Origin: Nitrososphaerota archaeon
GTDB taxonomy: Archaea; Thermoproteota; Nitrososphaeria; Nitrososphaerales; Nitrosopumilaceae
Length of the DNA stretch: 62,991 nt
NCBI GenBank assembly: GCA_016215465.1
Contig: JACRJT010000002.1
Span: 1-62,991, forward strand
Direction: 5' to 3'
Position numbers and translations under genes: made by a program. Numbering within the stretch: the stretch's first letter is position 1; each line of letters begins with the position of its first letter. This document shows, piece after piece, positions 45,618 through 54,612 of this stretch. The notes beneath the pieces are model-generated. The model did not search any database, was not told the DNA's origin, and was given only the letters and a program-made list of their open reading frames with translations.

Positions 45618-46190
45618 TTGGAAAAATTCCACAAAGTATCAAGCACTGCCATTCCACTAGATAGAGCAAATGTCGATACTGACCAAATCGTCCCAAAACA
45701 GTTTCTCAAGCTAGTCCAAAGGACTGGCTTTGGCAAATTCTTATTCCATGATTGGAGGTTTGACCAAGACGGACAGCAAAAGCCAGACTTTGTGCTAAAT
45801 GACCCAAAGTATTCTAATTCGCACATATTGTTGGCTGGTGAGAACTTTGGATCTGGCTCGTCGCGCGAACACGCAGCATGGGCGCTAAAGGACTATGGGC
45901 TAGACGTAATTATCGCACCATCCTTTGCCGACATTTTCTACAATAATTGTTTTAAAAACGGTATTCTGCCAATCTCCCTTCAAAGAAATGTAATAGACGA
46001 ACTACTGCAAACAAAATCTGCAATTGAAGTTGATCTGGAATCTCAAACCATCAGATGTGATTCTAAGACAATTTCGTTTGCAATAGATGATGGCAGAAAA
46101 AAAACACTACTGGAGGGACTAGATGACATTGCAGTTACACTGCAGTATGAAGACAAGATTACCTCATACGAAAAAAGTCACGCCTTGTGA
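45618..46190 (+). CDS. leuD2: 3-isopropylmalate dehydratase small subunit, bacterial type
   Basis: The 190-residue protein has ANVDTDQIVPKQFLKLVQRTGFG near the N-terminus and ENFGSGSSREHAAWAL near residue 70, as in bacterial LeuD. The longest frame starts at 45579 inside leuC2; TTG 45618, one base after the leuC2 stop, gives the family-like start LEKFHKVSS. The end overlaps the convergent nucleotidyltransferase by 13 bases. Confidence 0.92.
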   Translation: MEKFHKVSSTAIPLDRANVDTDQIVPKQFLKLVQRTGFGKFLFHDWRFDQDGQQKPDFVLNDPKYSNSHILLAGENFGSGSSREHAAWALKDYGLDVIIAPSFADIFYNNCFKNGILPISLQRNVIDELLQTKSAIEVDLESQTIRCDSKTISFAIDDGRKKTLLEGLDDIAVTLQYEDKITSYEKSHAL

Positions 46191-46903
46191 CCCATCTGCT
46201 TTAGTATTTTTTTAACTACTATATCATTGCGTTCTAGTATTGCTGGGGATTCAACATCAAGCCACGGCGTATCTTTGATGTCAAATGCGCTGACTAGTCC
46301 CTTTTTTGATAGCCCTTGCAAAATATCAAATGACAAGTTAACGTTCTTTTTTGTCTTAAATTTGGCCTTTATCAAATCAATTATCTTTCCATGAATCACA
46401 TAGATTCCAGTGCACTCAAAGTTTGGCATTTTGACTAGGGGTTTCTCAATAAACTCCGTGACAACCCCATCGCTTACCTTTGCAAATCCTGTCTCCTCTT
46501 TTCTGTACTGCCTTGTTGCAACGCACGCGATGCTCTTTTTTTCAACAAAATGCTTGTACATTTTTTCCAAGTTAACTGCCCCTAGATTGTCTACGAACCA
46601 CAAGAAAAATGGCTCATTTCCAAGTGTTTTGTCCAAGTGTAACAAGTCTCCTGCAGTGCCACTCCCCGAATCCTGGACAAATCTTATTTTTGGGTCGCAC
46701 TCGAAATAGTTCTTTATCTGGCCCCCAAGACCGGCAATGTCTGCAACTATGATTATCTCTGATACTAGCTTCGATGATGACAGGTATCGTACAACATGGC
46801 TTATCAGGGGACTTTCTAAAACTGGAATCATTGCCTTTGGGAAATAATCCGTGAAAGGCCTTGCACGCGTTCCTTTGCCGCCTGCTAGAATTATTGCTTT
46901 CAA
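46178..46903 (-). CDS. Sugar-phosphate nucleotidyltransferase
   Basis: The 241-residue enzyme has the signature MKAIILAGGKGTRARPFTDYFPKAMIP at its N-terminus and a metal-binding aspartate in LWFVDNLG. FVEKP-like TEFIEKPLVK is present. It transfers a nucleotide to a sugar phosphate (glucose or mannose type not decided) for surface glycans or glycolipids. The TTG start immediately follows the S9 stop, so it may be read from the ribosomal operon. Confidence 0.88.
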   Translation of the reverse strand: MKAIILAGGKGTRARPFTDYFPKAMIPVLESPLISHVVRYLSSSKLVSEIIIVADIAGLGGQIKNYFECDPKIRFVQDSGSGTAGDLLHLDKTLGNEPFFLWFVDNLGAVNLEKMYKHFVEKKSIACVATRQYRKEETGFAKVSDGVVTEFIEKPLVKMPNFECTGIYVIHGKIIDLIKAKFKTKKNVNLSFDILQGLSKKGLVSAFDIKDTPWLDVESPAILERNDIVVKKILKQMGHKA

Positions 46904-47350
46904 TTACCTGTATGACTTTTGCTTTCTTCTTCTAGCTCCAGGTCCACCAAATTTCTTTGGCTCTTTTTGTCTGGCATCTCCACTTAGAAGGTGTTTATCA
47001 AACTCGTTGATTTTTTTACGCAATTCACTTCTGACTGGCTTTGCAAATGGGTGCTCTTTTGGATCCTTTTTCGATTTTGTCCAACCTGTCAATGCCCTTG
47101 AAATTGCAGTTGCTGCCGCATACGCTTGACCCATAAATCCGCCGCCCTTGACGCGAACTGAAATGTCTACTTTGTTTCTTAATTCACCTGCAAGCTCAAG
47201 TGGACTCAAAATTACCTCTCTTGCAGTTTCCTGCTGAATCATTTCTGCAGGAGTGTTGTTTATTCTAACTCGGCCAGTGCCTTTTGTGATATAGACATGT
47301 GCCCTTGATGTCTTTCTTGTTGCAAAGTAAATCTCCGTCTTTGGAATCAT
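46904..47350 (-). CDS. rps9: Ribosomal protein S9 (uS9)
   Basis: The 148-residue protein has GTGRVRINNTPAE near residue 24, RVKGGGFMGQAYAAATAISRAL near residue 65, and the basic tail ending RRRKQKSYR that reaches the P-site tRNA. It overlaps L13 by four bases. Confidence 0.96.
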   Translation of the reverse strand: MIPKTEIYFATRKTSRAHVYITKGTGRVRINNTPAEMIQQETAREVILSPLELAGELRNKVDISVRVKGGGFMGQAYAAATAISRALTGWTKSKKDPKEHPFAKPVRSELRKKINEFDKHLLSGDARQKEPKKFGGPGARRRKQKSYR

Positions 47351-47793
47351 GTTGGTGTCCAGCCTACTGTCTTTGACAAGTCATACATTGTGGTATAGTT
47401 GGCAGAAGGTCTTGTGATTTTTGCGTTTTCCAAGACTATCTTTGTTGATGATTTCAATTGTTTTGGTACTCCCATGTATGTGCGAAGGCGTTTTAGTGCT
47501 GCATCCCCTGACGGCTTTTTCCTTGGAAGCATTCCGCGTATCATTCTTGCAATGATTGTATCTGGTCTTCTTGGGTGGTATGGGCCGTGCTCTGGGTGCA
47601 ATATGCTTGCAATCTCCAAAAAGTCCCTGTACTCGTTGATGATGTTGCTCCTGTTTCCGCTGAGCATTATTTTTTCACAATTTACAACTGTAACATGGTT
47701 TCCCTTCAATAGCATCTTTGCCACATTTGAGCTTAGTCTGCCTGCAACCTGGTCTGTTCCGTCGATTACTATGTTTTGAGCCTGTTTATCCAA
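47347..47793 (-). CDS. rpl13: Ribosomal protein L13 (uL13)
   Basis: The 148-residue protein begins VIDGTDQVAGRLSSNVAKMLLKG, and GPYHPRRPDTIIARMIRGMLPRK near residue 70 is the family core. The start is TTG at 47793, overlapping the L18e stop by eight bases. Confidence 0.95.
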   Translation of the reverse strand: MDKQAQNIVIDGTDQVAGRLSSNVAKMLLKGNHVTVVNCEKIMLSGNRSNIINEYRDFLEIASILHPEHGPYHPRRPDTIIARMIRGMLPRKKPSGDAALKRLRTYMGVPKQLKSSTKIVLENAKITRPSANYTTMYDLSKTVGWTPT

Positions 47794-48133
47794 TTATTCT
47801 CACTCCCTTTCCTGAAGGAAACTTGGATATCATTTCAGAATGACTGATAATTTTACCACCTGCCTCTAGAATCTTTTTTGCAGCCGAAGTGGAAATGGAA
47901 AACGAACAAACTGTTATTTTGTGAGAAATCTTTCCGGTTCCAAGCAGTTTGCCTGGTACTATGATAACATCACTGTCTTTGGTAGCGTTGTCTATCCTAG
48001 TCAAGTTTACTAGTCTTTTTGCAGAAGTCGGCTTTAGTGCCATCTCTGCAATCTTTGACCAAATGGGTGCCTCGTTCTTAATTGAAGCCTGTTTTAGCTC
48101 TTTTACCATTTTTACCACAACTTGATTGGTCAT
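47786..48133 (-). CDS. rpl18e: Ribosomal protein L18e (eL18)
   Basis: The 115-residue archaeal L18e contains WSKIAEMALKPTSAKRLVNLTRI and the VPGKLLGTGKISHKITV segment, with FSISTSAAKKILEAGGKI near the C-terminus. It follows the RNA polymerase D gene by 37 bases, the conserved archaeal order. Confidence 0.94.
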   Translation of the reverse strand: MTNQVVVKMVKELKQASIKNEAPIWSKIAEMALKPTSAKRLVNLTRIDNATKDSDVIIVPGKLLGTGKISHKITVCSFSISTSAAKKILEAGGKIISHSEMISKFPSGKGVRIIG

Positions 48134-48170
48134 AGAATGGCCTTTTGTAGCCCAAATATAATATGTATGA

Positions 48171-48809
48171 TCACGCTTTGAGCTCGGATATTATCTGCTT
48201 GAACTCTTGGAGTCTGCTTTCAAGCTCATCAACTCCTGCCAAGAGAATCTGTTCTGGACTTAGTGCGCCAGTGGTTTCTAGTGTAAGGACATGCTCATCT
48301 GGTTTATCCGTATGAGTTAGAACTGATACATTTGCAGAATTCCATTTGGCGTGGTCTGATCCACGTCCGAGTCTTGCATATGCTTCGACTTTGAGCTTTT
48401 GGCCTGGAGCTAATTGTACAATTGGAATCTTGTCTGATACTGCCTTTACCATATCGTCCTCTGAACTAAGCTCTGCAGAAGTGATGGTTCTTGTTACGTC
48501 TGTTTCTCCAGAGTCTATGACTAGCATTACACGGCAGTTTGAGCAGCCGGACTTGCTTTGGCATGAGCACTTGGATGGTTCTGCAAATCGCTTTAGGTCA
48601 GTTTTTAGTGGAATGAGGCCTAGTCTGTGGGCAACGCCCTCATCTGACATTACAGAGGAATTATCAATGACGTCTACTGTGTCTATTGCAAAAACAGGAA
48701 CCCCGTTAAGGCAAATTCGTCTTAGAGCATTTGCGTACTGTAATGGTGCGCCCTTGATCTTAACTGACATACGCTGCTTATCTTGTGAAATAATCTCTAA
48801 AGAAGTCAA
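48171..48809 (-). CDS. rpo3: RNA polymerase subunit Rpo3 (RpoD)
   Basis: The 212-residue assembly subunit is related to bacterial alpha. GAPLQYANALRRICLNGVP near residue 22 is the alpha-like motif, and a cysteine set (CSCQSKSGCSNC near residue 80) may hold an iron-sulfur cluster or zinc as in other archaeal Rpo3. The start is TTG. It leads L18e-L13-S9; the RpoN, RpoK and S2 genes that follow in many archaea are not here. Confidence 0.94.
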   Translation of the reverse strand: MTSLEIISQDKQRMSVKIKGAPLQYANALRRICLNGVPVFAIDTVDVIDNSSVMSDEGVAHRLGLIPLKTDLKRFAEPSKCSCQSKSGCSNCRVMLVIDSGETDVTRTITSAELSSEDDMVKAVSDKIPIVQLAPGQKLKVEAYARLGRGSDHAKWNSANVSVLTHTDKPDEHVLTLETTGALSPEQILLAGVDELESRLQEFKQIISELKA

Positions 48810-48892
48810 ATCTTAAAAAAAAACTCGCTGATCCACATAAAAATCTAGCGTGTTTTTGACAGAGATAAATACCGATATTTGGTTACTAAAAC

Positions 48893-49579
48893 ATGACTGA
48901 TGTAACGGTAATCAGACATTCCGTAGCCGGGGAAAAGTTCGAGATTTTAGTAAAACCCGATCCTGCCCTCGAGTACAAGTTGGGCAAAATAAAGGACGTC
49001 TCCACAATTCTGGTTTCAGACGAAGTATACACTGATTCTGGCAAGGGAACAAGGGCGTCTGCAGAAAAATTACTAAAAGCCTTTGGAACCCAGGACACAA
49101 ATGCAATAATCGAGCAAATTATCAAAAAAGGAGAACTTAATCTAACCACTGATCAGAGGCGAAAAATGATTGCTGAAAAAAGAAAACAAATCGTCAACTT
49201 TATCGCAAAAACATACGTTGATCCAAGATCTCATCTACCCCATCCTCCAATGAGAATCGAGCAGGCATTGGAGCAAACAAGAATTTCAATTGACCCGTTC
49301 AAAAACTCCGAGGAGCAAGCAAAGGATGTCGTTGAAAAACTCCGTACAATAATTCCGCTCAAGTCAGAAAACATGCTGCTTGAAATTACGGTTCCGGCCC
49401 AGTATGCGGCTCAATCCTATTCTGTTCTAAAGTCAAATGGAACAATAAAAAAAGAAGAATGGCAAAATAATGGATCTCTTAAAGCAATACTAGAAATACC
49501 TGCGGGAGCAAGGGCAAACGTGATAGACAGGCTTGGCTCCATAACCAAGGGTGCGGCAACTGTGGAGATGGTAAAGTAA
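48893..49579 (+). CDS. sdo1: Ribosome maturation protein SBDS (Sdo1)
   Basis: The 228-residue protein has the SBDS N-terminal domain with the signature LVSDEVYTDSGKGTRAS near residue 40, then helical and ferredoxin-like C-terminal domains. SBDS releases eIF6/aIF6 from the large subunit. An AGATAAATA box lies about 25 bases before the ATG. It heads the exosome superoperon and overlaps rrp4 by one base. Confidence 0.95.
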   Translation: MTDVTVIRHSVAGEKFEILVKPDPALEYKLGKIKDVSTILVSDEVYTDSGKGTRASAEKLLKAFGTQDTNAIIEQIIKKGELNLTTDQRRKMIAEKRKQIVNFIAKTYVDPRSHLPHPPMRIEQALEQTRISIDPFKNSEEQAKDVVEKLRTIIPLKSENMLLEITVPAQYAAQSYSVLKSNGTIKKEEWQNNGSLKAILEIPAGARANVIDRLGSITKGAATVEMVK

Positions 49580-50259
49580 TGGATGATATTAAAAGAAAAT
49601 ATGTAATTCCTGGAGATGTAATAACAACTGGTCCGTACAGGGCAGAAGAAAATGTTAATCTCGTAGGCGACAAAATTATTGCGACCACTGTCGGCATTTC
49701 TGAAATTTATGATAGCGGCGTTAGGGTCATTCCGTTAACTGGAATGTATCTTCCAAGAATTGATGATTTCATAATCGGCATAGTGAAATCCCACACCTCG
49801 CTTTCGTGGGAACTTGATATGCGCTCATGTTATCCGGGTATACTGCCTGCTCAAGATGTTTTTGGTAGGGATTTTAACCCAAAAGTTGACGAGCTGACAT
49901 CACGTCTCAAAAAAGGAGACTTGGTTGCGGCAAGAATTGCAAACTTTGACAGATCACGAGACCCGCTAATCACAATAGGTGATAGAGACCTTGGAAAAAT
50001 CGAGGAAGGCGAGCTAGTCAAAATTTCGCCAAGCAAAGTTCCAAGACTTATTGGAAAGCGTGGATCTATGATTCAAACAATAGAAAGTGCCACAAAGGCA
50101 TTGATTACAATTGGACAAAACGGCTACATCGTAGTTTCATGCGAGGAGCCAGAGGGATTATTAAAGGCACTTGATGCCATAAGAATGATTGACGAACAGG
50201 CACACGTTCCAAATCTGACTGAAAAAATACAAGAAATGTTAGGATCAAATAGTGAATAA
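49579..50259 (+). CDS. rrp4: Exosome RNA-binding subunit Rrp4
   Basis: The 226-residue cap subunit has an N-terminal domain (YVIPGDVITTGPY), an S1 domain near residues 65-135 and a KH domain with LIGKRGSMIQTIE near residue 160. It recruits RNA to the Rrp41-Rrp42 ring. It starts within the SBDS stop and precedes rrp41 by two bases. Confidence 0.95.
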   Translation: MDDIKRKYVIPGDVITTGPYRAEENVNLVGDKIIATTVGISEIYDSGVRVIPLTGMYLPRIDDFIIGIVKSHTSLSWELDMRSCYPGILPAQDVFGRDFNPKVDELTSRLKKGDLVAARIANFDRSRDPLITIGDRDLGKIEEGELVKISPSKVPRLIGKRGSMIQTIESATKALITIGQNGYIVVSCEEPEGLLKALDAIRMIDEQAHVPNLTEKIQEMLGSNSE

Positions 50260-50261
50260 TA

Positions 50262-50996
50262 ATGGGTGTAAAAAAAACAGATATAGTATTGCTAGATGAC
50301 AAAGGGATTCGCTGCGACGGAAGAAAAATCGACGAGCCTCGCAATATTATGATTAAAGCTGGCGTTCTCAAAAACGCAAATGGCTCTGCATATATCGAAT
50401 TTGGAGAAAACAAAATACTTGCAGGAGTCTTTGGCCCGCGCGATGTTCACCCAAAACACTTGGCAAACACCGACCGCGGAATTCTGCGATGCAGATACCA
50501 CATGCAGCCATTTTCGGTAAGCGAAAGAAAAAACCCTGCACCATCAAGAAGAGAAATTGAGATTTCCAAAGTAATCAAAGAGGCATTGGAGCCAGCAGTA
50601 ATGCTTGAGAACTTTCCAAGAACCGTAGTGGACGTATTCATAGAAATACTTCAGGCCGACGGCGGCTCTAGGTGTGCGGCACTCGATGCAGCAGCTGTGG
50701 CCTTGGCAGATGCCGGCATTCCAATGCGAGACATGGTCTCAGCATGCGCGGCAGGCAAGGTAGCAGATACTATTGTTTTAGATATCAACAATGAAGAAGA
50801 CCAAGAAGGCCAGGCAGACATGCCAGTTGCATACATGCCAAACTTAGAAAAAGTCACACTGCTCCAGTTAGATGGAGTTTTGACCCCTGCAGAATACAAA
50901 AAATGTGTCGAGACTGCAATAAATGGCTGTAAAATAGTATACGAAGTTCAAAAGAAGGCACTAAAAGACAAATTCTTTGGAGATAGCCCACAATGA
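50262..50996 (+). CDS. rrp41: Exosome catalytic subunit Rrp41 (RNase PH-like)
   Basis: The 244-residue phosphorolytic exoribonuclease has KGIRCDGRKIDEPRNI at the start, YIEFGENKILAGVFGPR near residue 48 and GGSRCAALDAAAVALADAGIPM near residue 136. The aspartate-rich segment with the active site, ADTIVLDINNEEDQEG, is intact near residue 167. It forms the hexameric ring with Rrp42 and overlaps it by four bases. Confidence 0.96.
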   Translation: MGVKKTDIVLLDDKGIRCDGRKIDEPRNIMIKAGVLKNANGSAYIEFGENKILAGVFGPRDVHPKHLANTDRGILRCRYHMQPFSVSERKNPAPSRREIEISKVIKEALEPAVMLENFPRTVVDVFIEILQADGGSRCAALDAAAVALADAGIPMRDMVSACAAGKVADTIVLDINNEEDQEGQADMPVAYMPNLEKVTLLQLDGVLTPAEYKKCVETAINGCKIVYEVQKKALKDKFFGDSPQ

Positions 50997-51811
50997 ACAT
51001 ATCAATTATCGATGATCTAAAAAAGAAAAAAATTCTCGCTTTATTGCGCGATGGTCAAAGAGTTGACGGGAGGGCACTGGACGAAGCGAGACCACTTACA
51101 ATTGACACTGGAGTAATTCCAAAGGCAGAAGGCTCAGCGCGAGTGCGACTCGGGGATACCGAAGTTGTATGCGGAGTAAAGATTCAACCTGACAAGCCAT
51201 TTCCAGATCTTGGCGACAGGGGAATTTTCATATGTACTGCAGAAATTTTACCACTTGCAGATCCTAACGTAGAGCCAGGACCACCAAATGAGGAAGTAAT
51301 TGAACTTGCAAGAGTTGTGGATAGAGGAATAAGAGAAAGCCATATGATTGATCTTACTAAATTAGTTTTGATAAAGGACAAATCCGTAATAGGCTTGTTC
51401 GTTGATAACAGTGTTACCGATTATGATGGAAACCTGTTTGACGCATGCTCGTATGCTTCTGTAGCAAGCATACTCTCATGTAAGGTGCCAAAATGGGAAA
51501 TCAAAAACGATGCCCCATCACTTGTACCAGATTCAGCATCTTCACCCCCAATCACGACAATCCCAGTTTCAGTAACAATGGGTAAAATTGCCGATACCAT
51601 AATCGTTGATCCAAATGCCGATGAGTGGAAGTGCATGGAGGGAAGAATAACCATAACGACAAACAGTGAGGGCAACATATGCGCCGTACAAAAGGGCGGA
51701 GAAGATGGTTTTACATTTGAACAATTAGTAAAGTGCTCAGAACTCTCGATTGCAACCGGAGCAAAAATAAGGGAGATCCTCAAACAGGTACCAGGTGGAA
51801 ACGCATGTTAA
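50993..51811 (+). CDS. rrp42: Exosome subunit Rrp42 (RNase PH-like, non-catalytic)
   Basis: The 272-residue ring partner of Rrp41 shows GQRVDGRALDEARPL and GSARVRLGDTEVVCGVKIQ. Near the former active site it reads IADTIIVDPNADEWKC, as in non-catalytic Rrp42. The last bases overlap L37Ae by seven. Confidence 0.95.
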   Translation: MNISIIDDLKKKKILALLRDGQRVDGRALDEARPLTIDTGVIPKAEGSARVRLGDTEVVCGVKIQPDKPFPDLGDRGIFICTAEILPLADPNVEPGPPNEEVIELARVVDRGIRESHMIDLTKLVLIKDKSVIGLFVDNSVTDYDGNLFDACSYASVASILSCKVPKWEIKNDAPSLVPDSASSPPITTIPVSVTMGKIADTIIVDPNADEWKCMEGRITITTNSEGNICAVQKGGEDGFTFEQLVKCSELSIATGAKIREILKQVPGGNAC

Positions 51812-52017
51812 AACCAGGATCATCACTAATCGGCCTTGGCCAAAAGTACGGACTCAAGCACAGAAAAAAGTTCACACAGGTTCATACTCTTCTTAAGGCC
51901 AAAAGAAAGTGTCCAGAATGCGGTTCTCTGAAATTCGGAAGAGAGGCAGTAGGAATATGGGCATGCAAAAAATGTGGATACAAAGTAGCTGGCACCGCTT
52001 ACGATGTTGAGCTTTAG
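51805..52017 (+). CDS. rpl37ae: Ribosomal protein L37Ae (eL43)
   Basis: The 70-residue zinc-binding protein has CPECGSLKFGREAVGIWACKKC-type CxxC pairs near residues 36 and 55. A longer frame begins inside rrp42; ATG 51805 overlaps the rrp42 stop and gives the usual short protein. Pcc1 follows with a 14-base overlap. Confidence 0.93.
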   Translation: MLKPGSSLIGLGQKYGLKHRKKFTQVHTLLKAKRKCPECGSLKFGREAVGIWACKKCGYKVAGTAYDVEL

Positions 52018-52249
52018 TGCGGTCATAGAAGTTTCTGCAAAGGACAAAACAAAAGCAATTTTTGATTCCATTAGCATAGACAACAAATTTTATCCTGAGA
52101 ACCCTACAAAGACATCTGTCTCTCTGAAAAAAAATACACTTCACATATCAATTCAAACTGATGAGCTGCCACACCTGAGGGCAAATCTGAACTCGACGCT
52201 CCGTCTCATACAGGCAAGCTACGATTCTGTCGAATCCATAAAGATATAA
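52004..52249 (+). CDS. pcc1: KEOPS complex subunit Pcc1
   Basis: The 81-residue protein has the Pcc1 beta-alpha-beta layout, beginning SFSAVIEVSAKDKTKAIFDSI, with the closing helix LPHLRANLNSTLRLIQASYDS that dimerises and binds Kae1. KEOPS makes t6A in tRNAs. Its place between L37Ae and prefoldin beta is conserved in archaea. Confidence 0.88.
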   Translation: MLSFSAVIEVSAKDKTKAIFDSISIDNKFYPENPTKTSVSLKKNTLHISIQTDELPHLRANLNSTLRLIQASYDSVESIKI

Positions 52250-52271
52250 GAAATTCAAACAACGAATTATC

Positions 52272-52640
52272 ATGTCTTCTGGTCAGCAAATGCCTCCTTG
52301 GCTGCAAGAGCAAATCATGAAACTACAGCAAGCTCAGCAAAACCTGCAATCGATCATGGCGCAAAAACAGCAGCTGGAAATGGAGCAAATAGAATCTGAC
52401 CGAGCGCTTGAAGAACTAAAAAAAGTTGCAGACACTGATCCTGTATACAAGCACGCCGGTTCGCTTTTGATAAAATCTACAAAAGCTACACTCATTGCAG
52501 AACTGGAAGAGAAAAAAGAACTTGCAAACACTAGAGTTACAGTTCTTGCAAAACAAGAGGCAAGAATCAAAGAAAGCATCAAAGAACAGGAAACAAAAAT
52601 TAATGAAATGATGCACAGTGGACAAAAGCCGCCATCCTAA
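52272..52640 (+). CDS. pfdB: Prefoldin beta subunit
   Basis: The 122-residue product has two long coiled-coil helices (residues 10-50 and 78-115) joined by a short hairpin with DPVYKHAGSLLIK near residue 56, typical of prefoldin beta. It pairs with the alpha subunit at 23424-23843. Confidence 0.93.
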   Translation: MSSGQQMPPWLQEQIMKLQQAQQNLQSIMAQKQQLEMEQIESDRALEELKKVADTDPVYKHAGSLLIKSTKATLIAELEEKKELANTRVTVLAKQEARIKESIKEQETKINEMMHSGQKPPS

Positions 52641-52673
52641 GAAGATATTAACCATTTTACAACAACTGTTTTG

Positions 52674-53354
52674 ATGAAGATTGAAAATCTTCGAATTGTA
52701 GTGGATGAAAGGGAAAGAAAAAGCGGCATTCCTGATTTACTAAAGGCAATTGGAATTAACCTTGAGGTAAAGACACTCCCAATAGGTGACTATATCGTGG
52801 CCCCTGAGACCATAGTAGAAAGAAAAAGCGTCTCTGATTTGATATCATCTATTTTTGATGGCCGTTTGTTTGACCAATGTGACAGGCTAAAAGAAAACTT
52901 TGCGAACCCAATAATACTGATGGAGGGAAACGTCGACGAAATTGATAATCTAGTTGAAAACCCCTTTGTGTTTTATGGCGCCCTATCCACGATAGCGATT
53001 GACTTTAAGATACCCATAGTTCCTACCGCAAGTGCGTCGCACACTGCAAAACTCCTAGTCTCAATGTGCTCAAGAAAGGACATGACAAAGGGACCGTTCC
53101 TAAAGAAGATAAAAAAATCAGACGACGTGCAAAAACAACAGCTATCAGTCCTTTGCAGCCTTCCTGGGATTGGAGAAAAACTGGCAGTAAGGATGCTCCA
53201 AAAATTTGGCTCGCCGACACGCACACTAAATGCGTCTCTTTCTGAACTATCCAAAATAGAGGGACTTGGGGAGGCGAGAGCTAAAAAAATAAAACAAATG
53301 CTGGAAAAGGAAAGCAAGTTCAGAAAAGAACAAAATCAAAAAACACTCGACTAG
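52674..53354 (+). CDS. xpf: XPF/Mus81-family structure-specific endonuclease
   Basis: The roughly 226-residue protein joins an ERCC4 nuclease domain (VDERERKSGIPDLL, GDYIVAPETIVERKSVSDL, with the ERKxxxD active site near residue 47) to a tandem helix-hairpin-helix domain (LPGIGEKLA and IEGLGEARA). This is the short archaeal XPF without the helicase half found in Hef. It cuts branched DNA in repair, usually with PCNA. ATG 52674 is used; a TTG directly before it at 52671 is in frame. Confidence 0.92.
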   Translation: MKIENLRIVVDERERKSGIPDLLKAIGINLEVKTLPIGDYIVAPETIVERKSVSDLISSIFDGRLFDQCDRLKENFANPIILMEGNVDEIDNLVENPFVFYGALSTIAIDFKIPIVPTASASHTAKLLVSMCSRKDMTKGPFLKKIKKSDDVQKQQLSVLCSLPGIGEKLAVRMLQKFGSPTRTLNASLSELSKIEGLGEARAKKIKQMLEKESKFRKEQNQKTLD

Positions 53355-53391
53355 ACAAGGATAAAATATCTTTTTACCAAGAACAAAAATT

Positions 53392-54147
53392 GTGCTAGCT
53401 TCTCATCTGTGGCTCAAAGAACATTTAGACGATCCAAATTTGGTAATTTTAGACACTAGGCCAAAAGTTGCATACTTGTATGGCCACATACAAAATTCTA
53501 TTTCACTTACTGTTGAGCAAGTCATAAAAATAAACCAGCATGGTGCACACCTTGTACCGGATCCTGAGTTTTGCGCAGAACTGTTTGGTTCAATTGGAAT
53601 AGACGAAACAAAGACCGTAGTAGTTGTAGGGGAATCGATGGATCCGTCTGTTGCAAGAATTGCGTGGACACTTGACTACCTTGGACACTCGGACACCAAA
53701 ATACTTGACATTGGAATATCTATGTGGCAAAGCCTCGGATTCCAAATGACGCGGGTGCAAGAAAAACTGTCTGCGACAAAATTTGTGCCAAGGCCAAGGC
53801 CGGAAATAAGAATAGAATCCGACGATCTAAAAAACAGTCTTGGCAAAATCACCATACTTGATGCACGCTCTCCGCAGGAGTTTTTTGGAGGACATATCCC
53901 TGGCTCAATTCTTTCTCCATTCACGGACGGCCTTGGGCAAAACGGCTTTGTTTTTGATACAAAAGAATCGCTGGAAAACCTGTATGCAGAAAAAATTCCA
54001 AAAGACAAAGAAATAGTATGTTACTGCATGCACGGTCATAGGGCATCAAGCCTCTTTTACCAGCTAAAAATCGCAGGTTATGAGAATGTCCGACTCTATG
54101 ATGGCTCATTCATTGACTGGTACTCAAAAAGACTTCCCCTTGAGTAA
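53392..54147 (+). CDS. Rhodanese-type sulfurtransferase (tandem domain)
   Basis: The 251-residue protein has two rhodanese domains. The first (residues 1-115) lacks a catalytic cysteine; the second ends in the active loop CMHGHRAS near residue 208. Such enzymes move sulfane sulfur from thiosulfate or mercaptopyruvate to acceptors. The start is GTG. It overlaps the convergent nob1 gene by 24 bases. A second tandem rhodanese is encoded at 55511-56356. Confidence 0.87.
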   Translation: MLASHLWLKEHLDDPNLVILDTRPKVAYLYGHIQNSISLTVEQVIKINQHGAHLVPDPEFCAELFGSIGIDETKTVVVVGESMDPSVARIAWTLDYLGHSDTKILDIGISMWQSLGFQMTRVQEKLSATKFVPRPRPEIRIESDDLKNSLGKITILDARSPQEFFGGHIPGSILSPFTDGLGQNGFVFDTKESLENLYAEKIPKDKEIVCYCMHGHRASSLFYQLKIAGYENVRLYDGSFIDWYSKRLPLE

Positions 54148-54612
54148 TTTCCTGTTTAGCTTGCTTCCGCAAATTGGGCATTCTGTAATCTTTGAAAATT
54201 CTTTTGCACATGCAGGACAATAATAGACCCAGCTTCCGACATCCCTTATGCCCTTTGTCATTATGGGCTGAACATGAAGATTCAGGTTTTTTGCCACATT
54301 TGAGACTGAAAAATCGTCTGTTACTATCTTGCCCCCAAGCTGGTAGCACAAAGCAACTGCAGAAATGTCAGGCGCGGATAATTTCTGAAAGTCGCCTGTC
54401 TTTTTTGCAGCCTCTGTTACTATGTTGACATTTTGCTGTTCTGGATCCAAAATTCTGAGCCGATTTGTCTCAAGCAGCGTATCTAGTGCACCATGATTTT
54501 TTTTAATGTGTTTTATTTCCTCAAAGACTAGCGATGTGGTATATCCTTCATCGGGTACTGCAAAGGGGATCCCGGCATAAAATGCGCTTGCATCGTAAAC
54601 ACTAAAAGCCAA
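54124..54612 (-). CDS. nob1: Ribosome maturation endonuclease Nob1
   Basis: The 162-residue protein has a PIN domain (VYDASAFYAG with catalytic D8, then APDISAVAL and TDDFSVSN acidic residues) and a C-terminal zinc ribbon (CPAC...CPIC near residues 132 and 146). Nob1 cuts the 3' end of 16S rRNA. It overlaps NAD kinase by 11 bases and the rhodanese tail to tail by 24. Confidence 0.9.
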   Translation of the reverse strand: MAFSVYDASAFYAGIPFAVPDEGYTTSLVFEEIKHIKKNHGALDTLLETNRLRILDPEQQNVNIVTEAAKKTGDFQKLSAPDISAVALCYQLGGKIVTDDFSVSNVAKNLNLHVQPIMTKGIRDVGSWVYYCPACAKEFSKITECPICGSKLNRKLLKGKSF

